Shown one piece after another: positions 50,401-60,147 of a DNA stretch of 64,000 bases (positions are counted from its first letter, which is position 1; every line of letters starts with the position of its first letter). The DNA lies in the NCBI RefSeq assembly GCF_018613715.1, contig NZ_JAGGPT010000007.1, positions 310,001 through 374,000 on the forward strand, read 5' to 3'. The DNA is from Chryseobacterium sp. ISL-6 (GTDB lineage: Bacteria > Bacteroidota > Bacteroidia > Flavobacteriales > Weeksellaceae). The position numbers and the translations under genes were made by a program. The notes beneath the pieces are model-generated. The model was not told where the DNA came from. It worked only from the letters and a program-made list of their open reading frames with translations, and ran no database searches.

Positions 50401-52245
50401 ATCATTGGCCAAATTCTGTGCATACATATCTTGCTCATTCTGAGAAGTAAGCAATAATGGCAGCTCTTCCTGAATTAAAAAAGCATTAACACTGGAAGGC
50501 GGCAATAAAGTATTTGCAGGTCTTATCTTTGACTCCACTTGCCATACTTTCTCTGATAATTTTGATCTTGAGAACCAATTGACCCCGTAGGAACCATATA
50601 CATGTTTTCCTGATCTTGTTTCTTTATGTACATAAGCTGGATTTCCAAAATCCGGAAGCCCAATAGCTACAGTTTCATTATATGATTCGTTACCATCTGA
50701 AAATACATTTCTAAAATTAGGATCGTTTGGTAATTCAGGAAGCCTCCATTCTGTTTCATCACTTGATCTATATTCGATACCCACATGAACAGGATAGGTA
50801 AACTTAGACATATCAAATTCCTGATTGGTATAATAAAATGGACTGTCAGCAGGTTCATCCGGAGTCATTTCTTCCGTCATTAAGCTTAAATATCTTCCCG
50901 TACCATCATGGGTATATCCATCAGAATCAGTAAGACCGCTCATTGTAGTTCCTGCAGTAGGATCGGCTGATACCATTCCTGGAACCGGTTCTTTTAAAAT
51001 AACCGGTAAACACAAACGTTGATCATCCAATGATGTAGGTAATGTAATCGAAATATGATTAAGCTCATTAGCGCCCTGCCCGTTGCCTAAATCTGCAAGC
51101 GTAACATAATAAGCGGCATAGATATATTGATCGTTATTATAAATCTGATCGCTCATATCCAGGCATCCCAAGCCTAACATTCTTGCAGTATGATAATCAA
51201 GCCCCGCCATTTGAAGATTATTAAAGTGAGAAAACTCCAAAGGGTTAGGATCACTCTGATCATCATTCAGGTAGTAATAATCAAGAGCTAAAGGGTTAGC
51301 AGCATTATTACTTAGTTCCAGATATCTCTTAACAGAATGTTTAATCGTATTTTCAGGATCATCCAATTCATTCCATCTTCTCTGATAATTTTTGATATTT
51401 ACAAATTCATTATCATTATATCTTGGCCAGACAGCATGTATAGGATGATGATCCGGATCCGGATCCAGTCTGTATTTTAGTACTTCATCATCATCCAAGG
51501 AAAGTCCAAACTTTCCAATTTCTTCCCAATTACTCTTAAAGACCACATCTTCATAAAATTCAAAATCAACTTTTGTAATAATTGTATTGGTAGGTAAAAA
51601 TCGAACACTTCTTCCATTTTCAGCAAATATTTTTTCCGAAAAATCGACAATATTCTTTCTGAATGTAACATTCTTTGGTAATCCCAATAGGTCAGTTTCT
51701 ACAGAGAGAATTTCTGTTTTTGCTTTCCCATCTGATTGTGGAGTAAGTTGCGTAGAGAAAAATAATTTTTCTCTACATTCAACTTCAATGATATTACTTC
51801 CATACTGTTCCAAAAACTCTTGTGGATTTGAAAATGGATCGACTGTATTTCTTACTTCGTGATATTTACTGATATTTCGGAAATACACATAAAACATTCC
51901 CACTTCACGACCCCCATACAACCATAGACCTTCTGAGTCAACGACTGTTGTGGGAGAGTCTGTAAGGTAAAGACTTCTGACTTGAGGATTGTAAGACGTT
52001 CTGAATATTCTTACGAAATCATCCTCTTTATTAAAACCTTTTGGAACACCTGAATAGTTACCTCCTTTTGGCAGGTGTTCTGCAGCTGGACCTTTCAGTG
52101 TCCATCTTAAATGAATTCCCGGAGTACTGTCTTCTCCCTTGGATCCGGCAGCTTGCACATATAGACAATTCGATTGTAAAAGAACATTAGTAGTAGGAAG
52201 TGATCCTGCAGCCCTATTTGTATTATTATTTATATTGAAAGACAT
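47458..52245 (-). CDS. Giant leaderless protein (1595 aa) with C-terminal Ig/FnIII-like domains
   Basis: No signal peptide (MSFNINNNTNRAAG). Near the start is GEDSTPGIHLRWTLKGP (~35-52). The first ~1200 residues are a large mosaic of beta-rich segments with many Asp, Asn and Pro residues. From ~1270 to the end there are about three repeated Ig- or fibronectin-III-like domains (KSVIPVLENKEQNVLPKMEV, YYRVTVEAEVEYAEANY, YYHFKVVAENTSGMFS). No catalytic motif is evident. It starts 2 bases after the 2279-aa gene stops, so the two are coupled. Probably a structural component of a large assembly; I do not recognise the family. Confidence 0.8.
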   Translation of the reverse strand: MSFNINNNTNRAAGSLPTTNVLLQSNCLYVQAAGSKGEDSTPGIHLRWTLKGPAAEHLPKGGNYSGVPKGFNKEDDFVRIFRTSYNPQVRSLYLTDSPTTVVDSEGLWLYGGREVGMFYVYFRNISKYHEVRNTVDPFSNPQEFLEQYGSNIIEVECREKLFFSTQLTPQSDGKAKTEILSVETDLLGLPKNVTFRKNIVDFSEKIFAENGRSVRFLPTNTIITKVDFEFYEDVVFKSNWEEIGKFGLSLDDDEVLKYRLDPDPDHHPIHAVWPRYNDNEFVNIKNYQRRWNELDDPENTIKHSVKRYLELSNNAANPLALDYYYLNDDQSDPNPLEFSHFNNLQMAGLDYHTARMLGLGCLDMSDQIYNNDQYIYAAYYVTLADLGNGQGANELNHISITLPTSLDDQRLCLPVILKEPVPGMVSADPTAGTTMSGLTDSDGYTHDGTGRYLSLMTEEMTPDEPADSPFYYTNQEFDMSKFTYPVHVGIEYRSSDETEWRLPELPNDPNFRNVFSDGNESYNETVAIGLPDFGNPAYVHKETRSGKHVYGSYGVNWFSRSKLSEKVWQVESKIRPANTLLPPSSVNAFLIQEELPLLLTSQNEQDMYAQNLANDKTLVRLTMEYDASQDMISYQKAINGVDLSTFNPLPDNEELFADQIEVFYRPEIPNQVFGVVDTITDLSGNPLVSVVKTKGLQLSSTATATSPAQVLNPTIPVGEFQNYIGGIFKVGADDYIIDNIVSGSDPDFPIFHIYKKQVGNAFGQNTPVVFDPANFVVPNVDESFMVVENMQNTTTWGTSNPHPLKIKIGDNWPIYTEEITVESGVAPDITYNTYFRKFRGIKKHANIKRAETNGAPFSGLYELNFPGYTLSHHPQHSMIANADSVQWYRGSVRVSVAGQQGKELRTLKVIRIDNIGTGDLRLFALDESFATDPLQPDNFSRTEEVNFYPGYRAYLYYNAPCRLTKDFVIPQDPDVLEKYSIFGARSIDLTYNDYKSRISIPTMMFGRRIEAPKTPEQPLGAKYATRPDYFGRSSYAFTTSFGHRPFSVMYLRSNDDILLSSLYEYTEGYNATPTADSIEDIRIHNNDEFFNARLLELANATLDPSTSKFREYNGYGFPIPNNKALFRSINEFIVQHNGYYNDSISPLEYHHIQDMLHEIIHPDANGRFGKLTFYDFVRETIQNSFVPLTEIPILYQHIKGGTYQPIPKAQSIRDKNGTFLNPTSPEFDMAPMMKVLGTNKTLFVDFTLDGASTSVYFYAVKETNAQLVQGELSPAVGPVRMVNSFPLRTPEIKSVIPVLENKEQNVLPKMEVTINSYNKIYNIKKAKLYRALNMQDAVSVRTMELVKELDLEAAGMLDHETWVLEDGFSDLPQVPFSDPLYYRVTVEAEVEYAEANYNGNNQSDVIVTEYAPSEASKLMITTITENVLPESPELKFESNPITGNVVTSGLLSWNEQCYKGRYHLYQMSNQGNWKEVARMNIVPNDTSKVQLFLFENDPQTNTDAWIPKEIFDINDHTIFLRLEKIGLDPLTVKDADGNPIYYHFKVVAENTSGMFSKDDRIITLYSPDSSTNIGGISSDGTDGMIIEQTFIVSPN

Positions 52246-52247
52246 GT

Positions 52248-55200
52248 TTATTCGTTTATTTTAATATTTTTAGCAACAATTGTTTTGGAAATGTCATATT
52301 TATCCCCGTTCCAAACTTTATAAATGAATTGGAAATTCATTTCATTTTCTACAATAGAATTCCCCGTATTCATGATAAGAGCCTGGGCGTAATCTTTTGA
52401 ATAGATCATACTGTAATTACTATCTGGAAGAAGTTTTCCTGAACTATTCGGTTTTACGACTTCAATCATTCCTTGGTTTTTCGGATCATTAAGATCTACT
52501 GTTGATCCTTTTACCCTATTAATATTTTCAATTGGAATCTTAGGATGATTGAACGGCTCTGGATTTCTCACAAGAATGGCAATAACTTTTCCTGTTGCCG
52601 GATCAATAATTTTATTAAATTCAGTAGTAGGAGCATCTTCCTGTGGAGTAACCCCAAACAATCCCTGAACAATCCTGTCAAACGGATGTTGATATTGCAT
52701 TGCAATTGCCTGACTTAAAGGATTCGTACATACATTTTTCGGATCGGTATTAATGATATCCCAGGCAGCATTAATCTTATCTGCAGTCAAAGATTTTTCA
52801 ATACTGTAAACAGCTGGTTTCTTTTTATCAAGCCCATTTTCATCCTTATAATCAATAAGATAACTGCTTACCTGCGCTTCAAAATCCTTATATCGAGAAG
52901 TCTGGAAAACAAACTTGTGAACTTCTTTAGCATAATCCTGCTTAATTTGTTCTGTTATATTAGCAAGATCAATTGTGTCGGTTCCCCAATAGAAATTCAG
53001 AACCTGAGCTGTATAAAGTTTTTGAGGCTTTAATTTCTTAGGAGTTGCAATTCGGTAGGTAGATTTTGGCTTAACCATTGTTATAATTCCTGTACAGTTA
53101 ACTCCACTGTTTAGCAAATTAAAATACTGATTCATCACAGGAGGAATTGCTGGGTTATCATCATTTGCCCATTCTTCAAACGTTTGAGGAATATCAACCG
53201 GTGAAGTGACAATATCCTGATAAGTAGCATCTAAAATCGGCGGATTTATGATCGAAATTCCTTCTACAGGATCTTTGATAATGATTTTCATAGCACCACC
53301 TAACTTTTCCATATCCCCATATTTCTCCCATCCGCCTAATAGTTTAGAAACATAACTTGATGTAAAGTATAAGGATATTTTTGTCGTTTCATCATCATAG
53401 AACAGCGGTTTTGCGCTAACTATATTTCCGTCTGCATTTGGATAAGAACGTTGATAGTCAATATAAGCTCTTAATGAGGTGTGAGGATATTGATCAGGAT
53501 GCGGAGTCTGATGATCTATAACAGTTCCATTGGTATCACGGATTTCCCCGGTAGTATCTTCTAAAATAACATCAGCACCATTCTGATCTTTAAGTTTAAT
53601 TTCACCATAAGTAGCATCTTTATCTAAATGGAAGAATCCCAGAGGTCCACCCGTACGGAATGTATAAGCATAACTGTATTCTTTAGCATTCAATCCATTA
53701 TCAACAGTATCTTTTAGCTTAAACCTTACATAGTAAGACGTATCAGGTCTCCAGATCGGCTGAACTGATTTTGTAAGGGCAGTAACTGCAGCCTGAGCAT
53801 CCTGAGTAATAGCGTCCTGAGTAGGAATATCTACATTATAAGCATAATCTTCTACAGACATCCATTTAATCTCATGAAACAATGTAAAGCATTTCTTCTG
53901 ATCAACACAATTCCCTAGATCTTTTAAAATTGAAATAATCTCTCTACAAGCATTATCAAATAATGTTTTAAAGAAAGAGTAATCATTCCAACCCCCTTTA
54001 ATAATAGTCTCAATCGTTACGATCTGTCTTCTTAAAATCTCATTAAGATACTCGTATCCCGGATTTTCTTTGATAAATATATAGTACGCATTCAACAATG
54101 GAGAATTGCTCACTACAGGATCAGCGCTAAATTCACCAAATTCCTGAGCAGAAAGATTAGTAGCTAAATTGCATAACTTCTGATCTACACAAAGATTCAT
54201 CCTTTGTAACAGATTATTGATCTGTTTTAATTTGGTCTTTAAAATCTCAAAACGAGCTATGATCTCAGGATTATTATCCGGATTACCATTGATATATTCT
54301 TTTAAATCCAATAAGTACTTATTGTATTGTTCTACGTTTATGATCAGTAGATCTGATGGAATACCCGATGATTGTAGAATATCTAAAATATAATCATATG
54401 TTCCTGATTCTATATTTTCATTGATCATTCGAACATAGTTATACTCTTTAACTCCAGGAGAAGGGTTTTTCCTATCAAAAGGCAAGATGAAATTATTGTT
54501 GTAATATTTTACCAGTTCAGGATATATCTTACAAACAATTTCGTACTTCTCTTTTCTTGTTCCTTCACATCCTTGTGATTGTAATTGAGCCAGTTGATAT
54601 TCAAGTTCAGCATATAATGCAGGATCACTTGGTAGCACTGGATCTACTATTCCACCATTATCCAAGGCAATCTGATATCCCTGATCCATTAATACCGCCA
54701 TCTGTTGCAAAACAAGATCAATCTGTGCATTGTCTGTCACATCAGGAGTAATAACAATTTTTGTAATACCATTCGTAGGTATGTTATCAGGAGAAATCGG
54801 ATTTTGAAGTTCATCCTTAGAATAATATTTATCCTGTACATCATATTGTACTACGGACTGTGTATTCGTAAGATCAACAAGCGGACTGTAATAAGCTACC
54901 GTTACCCCTGTACTGTAGGTACTTAATTTCAATGAAACCTCTTTCGACGGATTTGGCAACATAATCGTAAGCGAAGAATGGTTCTTAAACAGTAATGATT
55001 GGTTAAAACCATATAGGTTTATTTCATCAGAAACCTGAGCATGATCTCCCTGCATTACAGGATTTCCATTTGAATCTACTGTATATTGAACATCACCCGA
55101 TATTTGATAAGAAGCTCCTTCACTTTGGAAGAAATTAGACGTTGAAGCATAATAAAGCGTATTCAACGGCTTTTCTAAGAAATCAGAAACTGAGCTTTCA

Positions 55201-58200
55201 ATATGTTGTCCTTCACAGAATAATGTAGAAGCCAAAACTCCATATTGTTCCGGAATAAACCATCCGGGATTTCCCTGTTCAGTATAAGAGAATGGAGTCA
55301 TTCCCAATAATCTGATTGCATTATATTGATTATCTTTTTTCTGCCACTGTCCTACTTTCAGGTTATTTAACTCTGGATTATTTGGTTCCATCGCTTTAAA
55401 AGGATCATAAGGTACCCAGCCTGAAGTCCCATCGTTACCTAAGATTTCAATTTTCTCTAATGAATACTGATGCTTTACCTGTCTTAGTTCCAGACCTTTC
55501 ATTACTTTATCAGGTGGAATAAGATCTACTGAATTACCTGCAGCACTGGTATAGCCCCCGATAACACTGTTTGTAACAGTGTTTGGACGTAATCCTTTTG
55601 TTGTTTTGATATCAATATAGGTATCCAAAGGCACTACATTCTTAATCGAATTAAAGGCTGGTATTGTATCCGGACTTACCTGTTGTAGATCAAACGTCTC
55701 ATTCGTCAACATACTCACTCCTTTTACAAGACTATCCGTCTGATCCTGAATTTCTGTAAACGGATTCACAGGATCTCTTTCCACTGTTTTATTGAATTCC
55801 CATTTAAGCTCAACTTTAACACTGAAACTGATTTTAAAGAACAGGATCTTTAATTTAAATGCAACACTAAATGCACCATAAATTAAGAATGGCTTCGGTG
55901 ATTCTACGGCGAGAAGGATTGTAACCGCTGCATAAATACGGATGATCTTCACATCAATATCAATCGCTAATCCTGCTTCGAAATAAGCACCCATCTGAGG
56001 TTTTTGGAAACTGATCTTTCCTCCAAGTTCAAGGTAAGCAAGTACAAAGATCTTAACCGGACCGAATTTTCTGTCGAATCTGAATTCTCCTCTAGCTCCC
56101 GCTTCAATTCCTTTTCCGGAAATCATTAAGAATGCCTTCAGAGTAAATAGATCTTTCAATAGTTTCGCCTGAATCGGATTTTGTTTTGTTCCGAAATTAA
56201 TGTACCAGGCTGAAGGATTATTAAAGAAGAAACCAGCCTGAATTTCTGCGTACAATTTGATGATATCACCTGATTCTTCAGGGAATTTATAATCCGCTCC
56301 GAATCCGAACTCCAATGAATTGTCTCCAAAAATAAAGAAAGCAAAGAATGGTGGATCGTCCTGGTAAGTCACCCTACTGGAAAGAAGTTTCATTCTCGCA
56401 TCCACCATAACCATGGATGGAAGTGATAATAATAACATGGCGTTAGCAGAAATAATATTTCCGTTAGCCATCGTATCTCCAAGCAATGCTCCTACTCCTA
56501 AAGAGAATGGAAAGCTATATTGTTCTGTCTGATCCGGGCGACTGAATTTTTTAACCCCAACTCCCCTAGCTGGAGCCGTGTAATATTCATACCAGGTATT
56601 CTCAGAAGTCATATTGATTGCTTTCTTTTCTGCAACATACCGGTAACCAAGCAAACCACGGAAACCATAGATGGATACAGGTCCTAACGCAATCGGGTTC
56701 GGAAGCTCAATATTGGCATCGATCAGAAATGCAGGATATTTCGGCGCTAAACGCATATCTACTCCACCTGTAATTCGGGGGTTTTTCACCTTAAGGCTCA
56801 CTCCCCCCTGATATTCCTGGAATTCCCCAGGCTCAGGAATAGACAACCAACCTTTGATTGAAACCGTCGGATCACTAGAATTAGCCGGAATCACCATATC
56901 CACGTGGATCGTTTGGATATGAAGATATGAATCATGCAGTTTATTTTGAGTCACATCATCATCAATTGTATAGTAGTACTTAATTCCGTCTCCACGGGCA
57001 TCAATTCCTGCAACTCCAATACTTACTCCACCATCGAAACCGAAGTAGTTGTATTTACGGGTTACTCCATTTTTCACTCTTTCATGAGAGCCAAAGTGAA
57101 TTGCTGTTACGGAAACCTCTACAGGACCAATTGGAATTTTAATCGGTTTTGGAAGCGTCATATTCCCTCCATTCACTCTGAAATCAATACTACCATCGCT
57201 ATAAATTCGTAAGGTAGAAATACTTAAAGTCTGACCTTTTAGCAACTCTCCGAATGTTCCTAAAAACTCTACATCTGCGGATGCTCCAATAAAAAACTTG
57301 CCATCCTCTTTCCCCAGTTCAACTGAGCTTAAATGCAACTTAAATACATTCCCTAGCTGTATAGGAAAAGGAGGTATAGTAGAGGCTGATAGACGAAAAT
57401 CTCCGTCTGCTTCAATATGTCCGTCAACTTCAATTTGTACTTCCTGACCTCCGAAAACAGGTACATCATCAGGGTATTTGAATTTAGGAATTCTTAAACC
57501 ACCCTTTATATTGGAAGACACAATTGAGTTCTGGTTTAATGTAACATCAAATGATTTGAAACCTACTTGGAATCCGTTTTCCCCTCCAAGTCTTTTCCAA
57601 AGCATATCACTGTTTCCTCTCAAAGTAGACAGGTAATTTTGGTAGTTCTCTGCCTTATCAAAAAATAAAGGATCAGTTTGTCCTAGTGGCGTTAAAGATA
57701 ATGGAAAGTGGAAAGGGAATGGTGCATCTGAAGAAGCATTCATATCTCCTAAAACATCCTTAAGCTTTTGGTAATCATCGATGACAACTTTAACAATTTC
57801 TCCTTGTGTATTCTTATCATATACAAGGATTGGATAATTAAATACAAACTTATCATTATAGTACTCAAAGCTTGTTCCCTGACTAGCCACCGGAACAGAT
57901 TCTAACATAATCGTTCCTGAAACTCCACCTGTTCCTACTAGTAAATCATATCCTCCCAACCTTAGTGTTGTGGTTGAAGTAGTTGGGGGGTTACTTTCAT
58001 CATAGAACCACTTTGGTGGTAATGTTATTGAAATAGCCCTTGCGTAAACTCCTGTAAAATCTGGAGAATATCCATATGCGTCAGCTTCAGGGATATTTTT
58101 TGTTTTACTTAGATCCAATTTTAAGCTCTCAAGCTGAACTAATAAACCTGTATTCCCAATTTCAGAATAAGGATTACTTAATGTTCCTGCAATATCTAAA

Positions 58201-59087
58201 TCATATCCTACTCCAGAAATAGTGTCTGCATACAATACCGCTTTAGCAAAATCGAAATATGTTTTTGCATTTTGGTTGGGATCTGGCATTAACTCACCAT
58301 TTGAATTGGTTATCCAAGGTTTTAAAATATTCCTTGGAAATTCAATTGAGGCAGATGTTTCAAGTGTAATTAGTGCCTTCGGCTTTATAAGATTTAAAAT
58401 ATATTCTTCTATATCTCCTGGAAGAATATTTTTAAAAAATCTTTGTAAATTAGATTTTGTTTGAGATAAGTTTCCATTTTCCAATATGTATGTACTAAAC
58501 ACAGCAATCATCGCCCCCTCTTCATATAAAGAGTTTAAAGAGTCCGCAAGATCTTTAAGCATATTATAAGACAATGTTGGAGATGGTATTGATAACCCTA
58601 ATGAAGAATTAATATCGTTTACAAACTGCTGAATTGAGTTGCCATTTGAATTAATAAAAATATTAATTGCCTCGTTAATAACCTTTTCATCTGTAAGGTT
58701 AAGACTTTTCATGGCTACTTTAAAAATTTCCTTAGGTGAAAACGAAAAGTTATCCAAATTAAATTGCGAAATATAAGCTAAAATAGGCCAGTTATATTGT
58801 ACTGTTACCGGAAAAGAAGAAATGTTATTATTCTGAAAATCTCTATTAAGTATAAATTTAAGGCCATATATCAAATCAAACTGAATTCTTTCTTTTGAAA
58901 CTATATTTAAACTATGAAATGCACTATCTCCTAGTAAGCTAGAACTTGTTTGATAATCTTTATAGTATACACTTTTAAAAATATTTTGTGAAAGATTTTT
59001 CACAAAGCCTAATTCACTTGGTATACTGTCTAGAGTAATTAGGCTGGATAATTGAGGATAATATGGTTGTGATGTTGGTATTGGCAT
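52248..59087 (-). CDS. Giant leaderless beta-rich protein (2279 aa)
   Basis: No signal peptide (MPIPTSQPYYPQ). Residues ~1-250 are helical. Residues ~270-1110 are long runs of amphipathic beta strands with Gly turns (GGVSLKVKNPRITGGVDMRL, VDARMKLLSSRVTY, GAFSVAFKLKILFFKISFSV), suggesting an extended beta-sheet or groove-like shape; DUF6603-type proteins are one possibility I cannot confirm. Between ~1500 and 1740 are two near-identical Cys pairs, CVDQKLC and CVDQKKC, in a helical region. A FnIII-like segment lies near 1780-1830 (WRPDTSYYVRFKLKD). The gene sits 10 bases after the 59098 gene. The function is unknown. Confidence 0.8.
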   Translation of the reverse strand: MPIPTSQPYYPQLSSLITLDSIPSELGFVKNLSQNIFKSVYYKDYQTSSSLLGDSAFHSLNIVSKERIQFDLIYGLKFILNRDFQNNNISSFPVTVQYNWPILAYISQFNLDNFSFSPKEIFKVAMKSLNLTDEKVINEAINIFINSNGNSIQQFVNDINSSLGLSIPSPTLSYNMLKDLADSLNSLYEEGAMIAVFSTYILENGNLSQTKSNLQRFFKNILPGDIEEYILNLIKPKALITLETSASIEFPRNILKPWITNSNGELMPDPNQNAKTYFDFAKAVLYADTISGVGYDLDIAGTLSNPYSEIGNTGLLVQLESLKLDLSKTKNIPEADAYGYSPDFTGVYARAISITLPPKWFYDESNPPTTSTTTLRLGGYDLLVGTGGVSGTIMLESVPVASQGTSFEYYNDKFVFNYPILVYDKNTQGEIVKVVIDDYQKLKDVLGDMNASSDAPFPFHFPLSLTPLGQTDPLFFDKAENYQNYLSTLRGNSDMLWKRLGGENGFQVGFKSFDVTLNQNSIVSSNIKGGLRIPKFKYPDDVPVFGGQEVQIEVDGHIEADGDFRLSASTIPPFPIQLGNVFKLHLSSVELGKEDGKFFIGASADVEFLGTFGELLKGQTLSISTLRIYSDGSIDFRVNGGNMTLPKPIKIPIGPVEVSVTAIHFGSHERVKNGVTRKYNYFGFDGGVSIGVAGIDARGDGIKYYYTIDDDVTQNKLHDSYLHIQTIHVDMVIPANSSDPTVSIKGWLSIPEPGEFQEYQGGVSLKVKNPRITGGVDMRLAPKYPAFLIDANIELPNPIALGPVSIYGFRGLLGYRYVAEKKAINMTSENTWYEYYTAPARGVGVKKFSRPDQTEQYSFPFSLGVGALLGDTMANGNIISANAMLLLSLPSMVMVDARMKLLSSRVTYQDDPPFFAFFIFGDNSLEFGFGADYKFPEESGDIIKLYAEIQAGFFFNNPSAWYINFGTKQNPIQAKLLKDLFTLKAFLMISGKGIEAGARGEFRFDRKFGPVKIFVLAYLELGGKISFQKPQMGAYFEAGLAIDIDVKIIRIYAAVTILLAVESPKPFLIYGAFSVAFKLKILFFKISFSVKVELKWEFNKTVERDPVNPFTEIQDQTDSLVKGVSMLTNETFDLQQVSPDTIPAFNSIKNVVPLDTYIDIKTTKGLRPNTVTNSVIGGYTSAAGNSVDLIPPDKVMKGLELRQVKHQYSLEKIEILGNDGTSGWVPYDPFKAMEPNNPELNNLKVGQWQKKDNQYNAIRLLGMTPFSYTEQGNPGWFIPEQYGVLASTLFCEGQHIESSVSDFLEKPLNTLYYASTSNFFQSEGASYQISGDVQYTVDSNGNPVMQGDHAQVSDEINLYGFNQSLLFKNHSSLTIMLPNPSKEVSLKLSTYSTGVTVAYYSPLVDLTNTQSVVQYDVQDKYYSKDELQNPISPDNIPTNGITKIVITPDVTDNAQIDLVLQQMAVLMDQGYQIALDNGGIVDPVLPSDPALYAELEYQLAQLQSQGCEGTRKEKYEIVCKIYPELVKYYNNNFILPFDRKNPSPGVKEYNYVRMINENIESGTYDYILDILQSSGIPSDLLIINVEQYNKYLLDLKEYINGNPDNNPEIIARFEILKTKLKQINNLLQRMNLCVDQKLCNLATNLSAQEFGEFSADPVVSNSPLLNAYYIFIKENPGYEYLNEILRRQIVTIETIIKGGWNDYSFFKTLFDNACREIISILKDLGNCVDQKKCFTLFHEIKWMSVEDYAYNVDIPTQDAITQDAQAAVTALTKSVQPIWRPDTSYYVRFKLKDTVDNGLNAKEYSYAYTFRTGGPLGFFHLDKDATYGEIKLKDQNGADVILEDTTGEIRDTNGTVIDHQTPHPDQYPHTSLRAYIDYQRSYPNADGNIVSAKPLFYDDETTKISLYFTSSYVSKLLGGWEKYGDMEKLGGAMKIIIKDPVEGISIINPPILDATYQDIVTSPVDIPQTFEEWANDDNPAIPPVMNQYFNLLNSGVNCTGIITMVKPKSTYRIATPKKLKPQKLYTAQVLNFYWGTDTIDLANITEQIKQDYAKEVHKFVFQTSRYKDFEAQVSSYLIDYKDENGLDKKKPAVYSIEKSLTADKINAAWDIINTDPKNVCTNPLSQAIAMQYQHPFDRIVQGLFGVTPQEDAPTTEFNKIIDPATGKVIAILVRNPEPFNHPKIPIENINRVKGSTVDLNDPKNQGMIEVVKPNSSGKLLPDSNYSMIYSKDYAQALIMNTGNSIVENEMNFQFIYKVWNGDKYDISKTIVAKNIKINE

Positions 59088-59097
59088 AATTATTTTT

Positions 59098-60141
59098 TTA
59101 ATTAGTCTTTAGTCTCCTTAGTATTAATTCATTGAAGTCTTTTATAAACTGTTCTTCACCATCTATACTTCGAGGATAGTTATTAATATCTATTAGTATT
59201 TTTCCTGTATGATCGTCCAAAAGCATTAATATTGGCTTTATCCTATTGTTATTATAATGAGATCTTATTAGCCATGTTTTTCCTACATATTGTTGATAAC
59301 TTTCTCCAGAATTTAATCCATCACTTTTTATAAAAATAAGATTTGTAGAATCTTCAATTTTTAAATAATTCTTTATTATATTTTGGATATCTTTTTCTTG
59401 AAGATTGTACGTACTATCAATTTGAAAAATTTCCTTTCGTTTATCCAAATATTCTCCCCACTTAGAAGGAAAATTAGGATCAGAGTCAAATGATTTAGAA
59501 ACAATTTCACGTGTTTCATCAGAAACCAAAACTAACAAGTGGTGATCTTTTTCTTTTATATAAAACTCCCAATAATTACCGTAAGGAGTTACATATTTAT
59601 ATATAGAAACCGCTTTCTCTATAAAGTTTTTAATTGTATTTTTATTAATATTATTCTTATCAAGAATATTAATAAAATCTTCAAACTTTAATTTGAATAA
59701 GTTATCTCCTATGTTTTCAATTTTTAATGGCTTTTTATTTCTTTGAAGAGGAAAAATTAGCTGGTCTATATTATAAGTTGAATATTTATAAACTAATTGT
59801 TTTTTTCTAAGATTCCCCTTTTTATCAAAAGAATTCTCAATCGTCCATGTTGGAAATATGATCTTTACACAAGAATTATCTTTAGGAAACACACGAGCAT
59901 TTTCATGTACAATAAATAATTTATTTTTTTCATCAAATTGTCCTACTAAACCATTATATTTATTATTAAAAAAAGCAACTGTATCTTTTATATTAATTTT
60001 GTTAGGTTCAATTGAAAGACCAATTTTTTTATCGTAAGAACTATAATAACTCTCTATTTTTTCATTACAGCTTTCATTATTGGATGTCTGACAAAAAAAT
60101 ATTTGCGACAAAAAAGAACATACTATTACATAAGACTTCAT
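59098..60141 (-). CDS. Exported protein of unknown function in the giant-gene operon
   Basis: 347 aa, the only member of the operon with a signal sequence (MKSYVIVCSFLSQIFFCQT); Cys17 could be a lipobox. The mature part is charged, Asn- and Lys-rich, with a mix of helices and strands (HHLLVLVSDETREIVSK, ILMLLDDHTGKILIDI). It lies 6 bases after the protease-tipped gene and 10 before the 2279-aa gene. No motif is recognised. It could anchor or chaperone the leaderless partners at the envelope. Confidence 0.7.
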   Translation of the reverse strand: MKSYVIVCSFLSQIFFCQTSNNESCNEKIESYYSSYDKKIGLSIEPNKINIKDTVAFFNNKYNGLVGQFDEKNKLFIVHENARVFPKDNSCVKIIFPTWTIENSFDKKGNLRKKQLVYKYSTYNIDQLIFPLQRNKKPLKIENIGDNLFKLKFEDFINILDKNNINKNTIKNFIEKAVSIYKYVTPYGNYWEFYIKEKDHHLLVLVSDETREIVSKSFDSDPNFPSKWGEYLDKRKEIFQIDSTYNLQEKDIQNIIKNYLKIEDSTNLIFIKSDGLNSGESYQQYVGKTWLIRSHYNNNRIKPILMLLDDHTGKILIDINNYPRSIDGEEQFIKDFNELILRRLKTN

Positions 60142-60147
60142 ATATTT

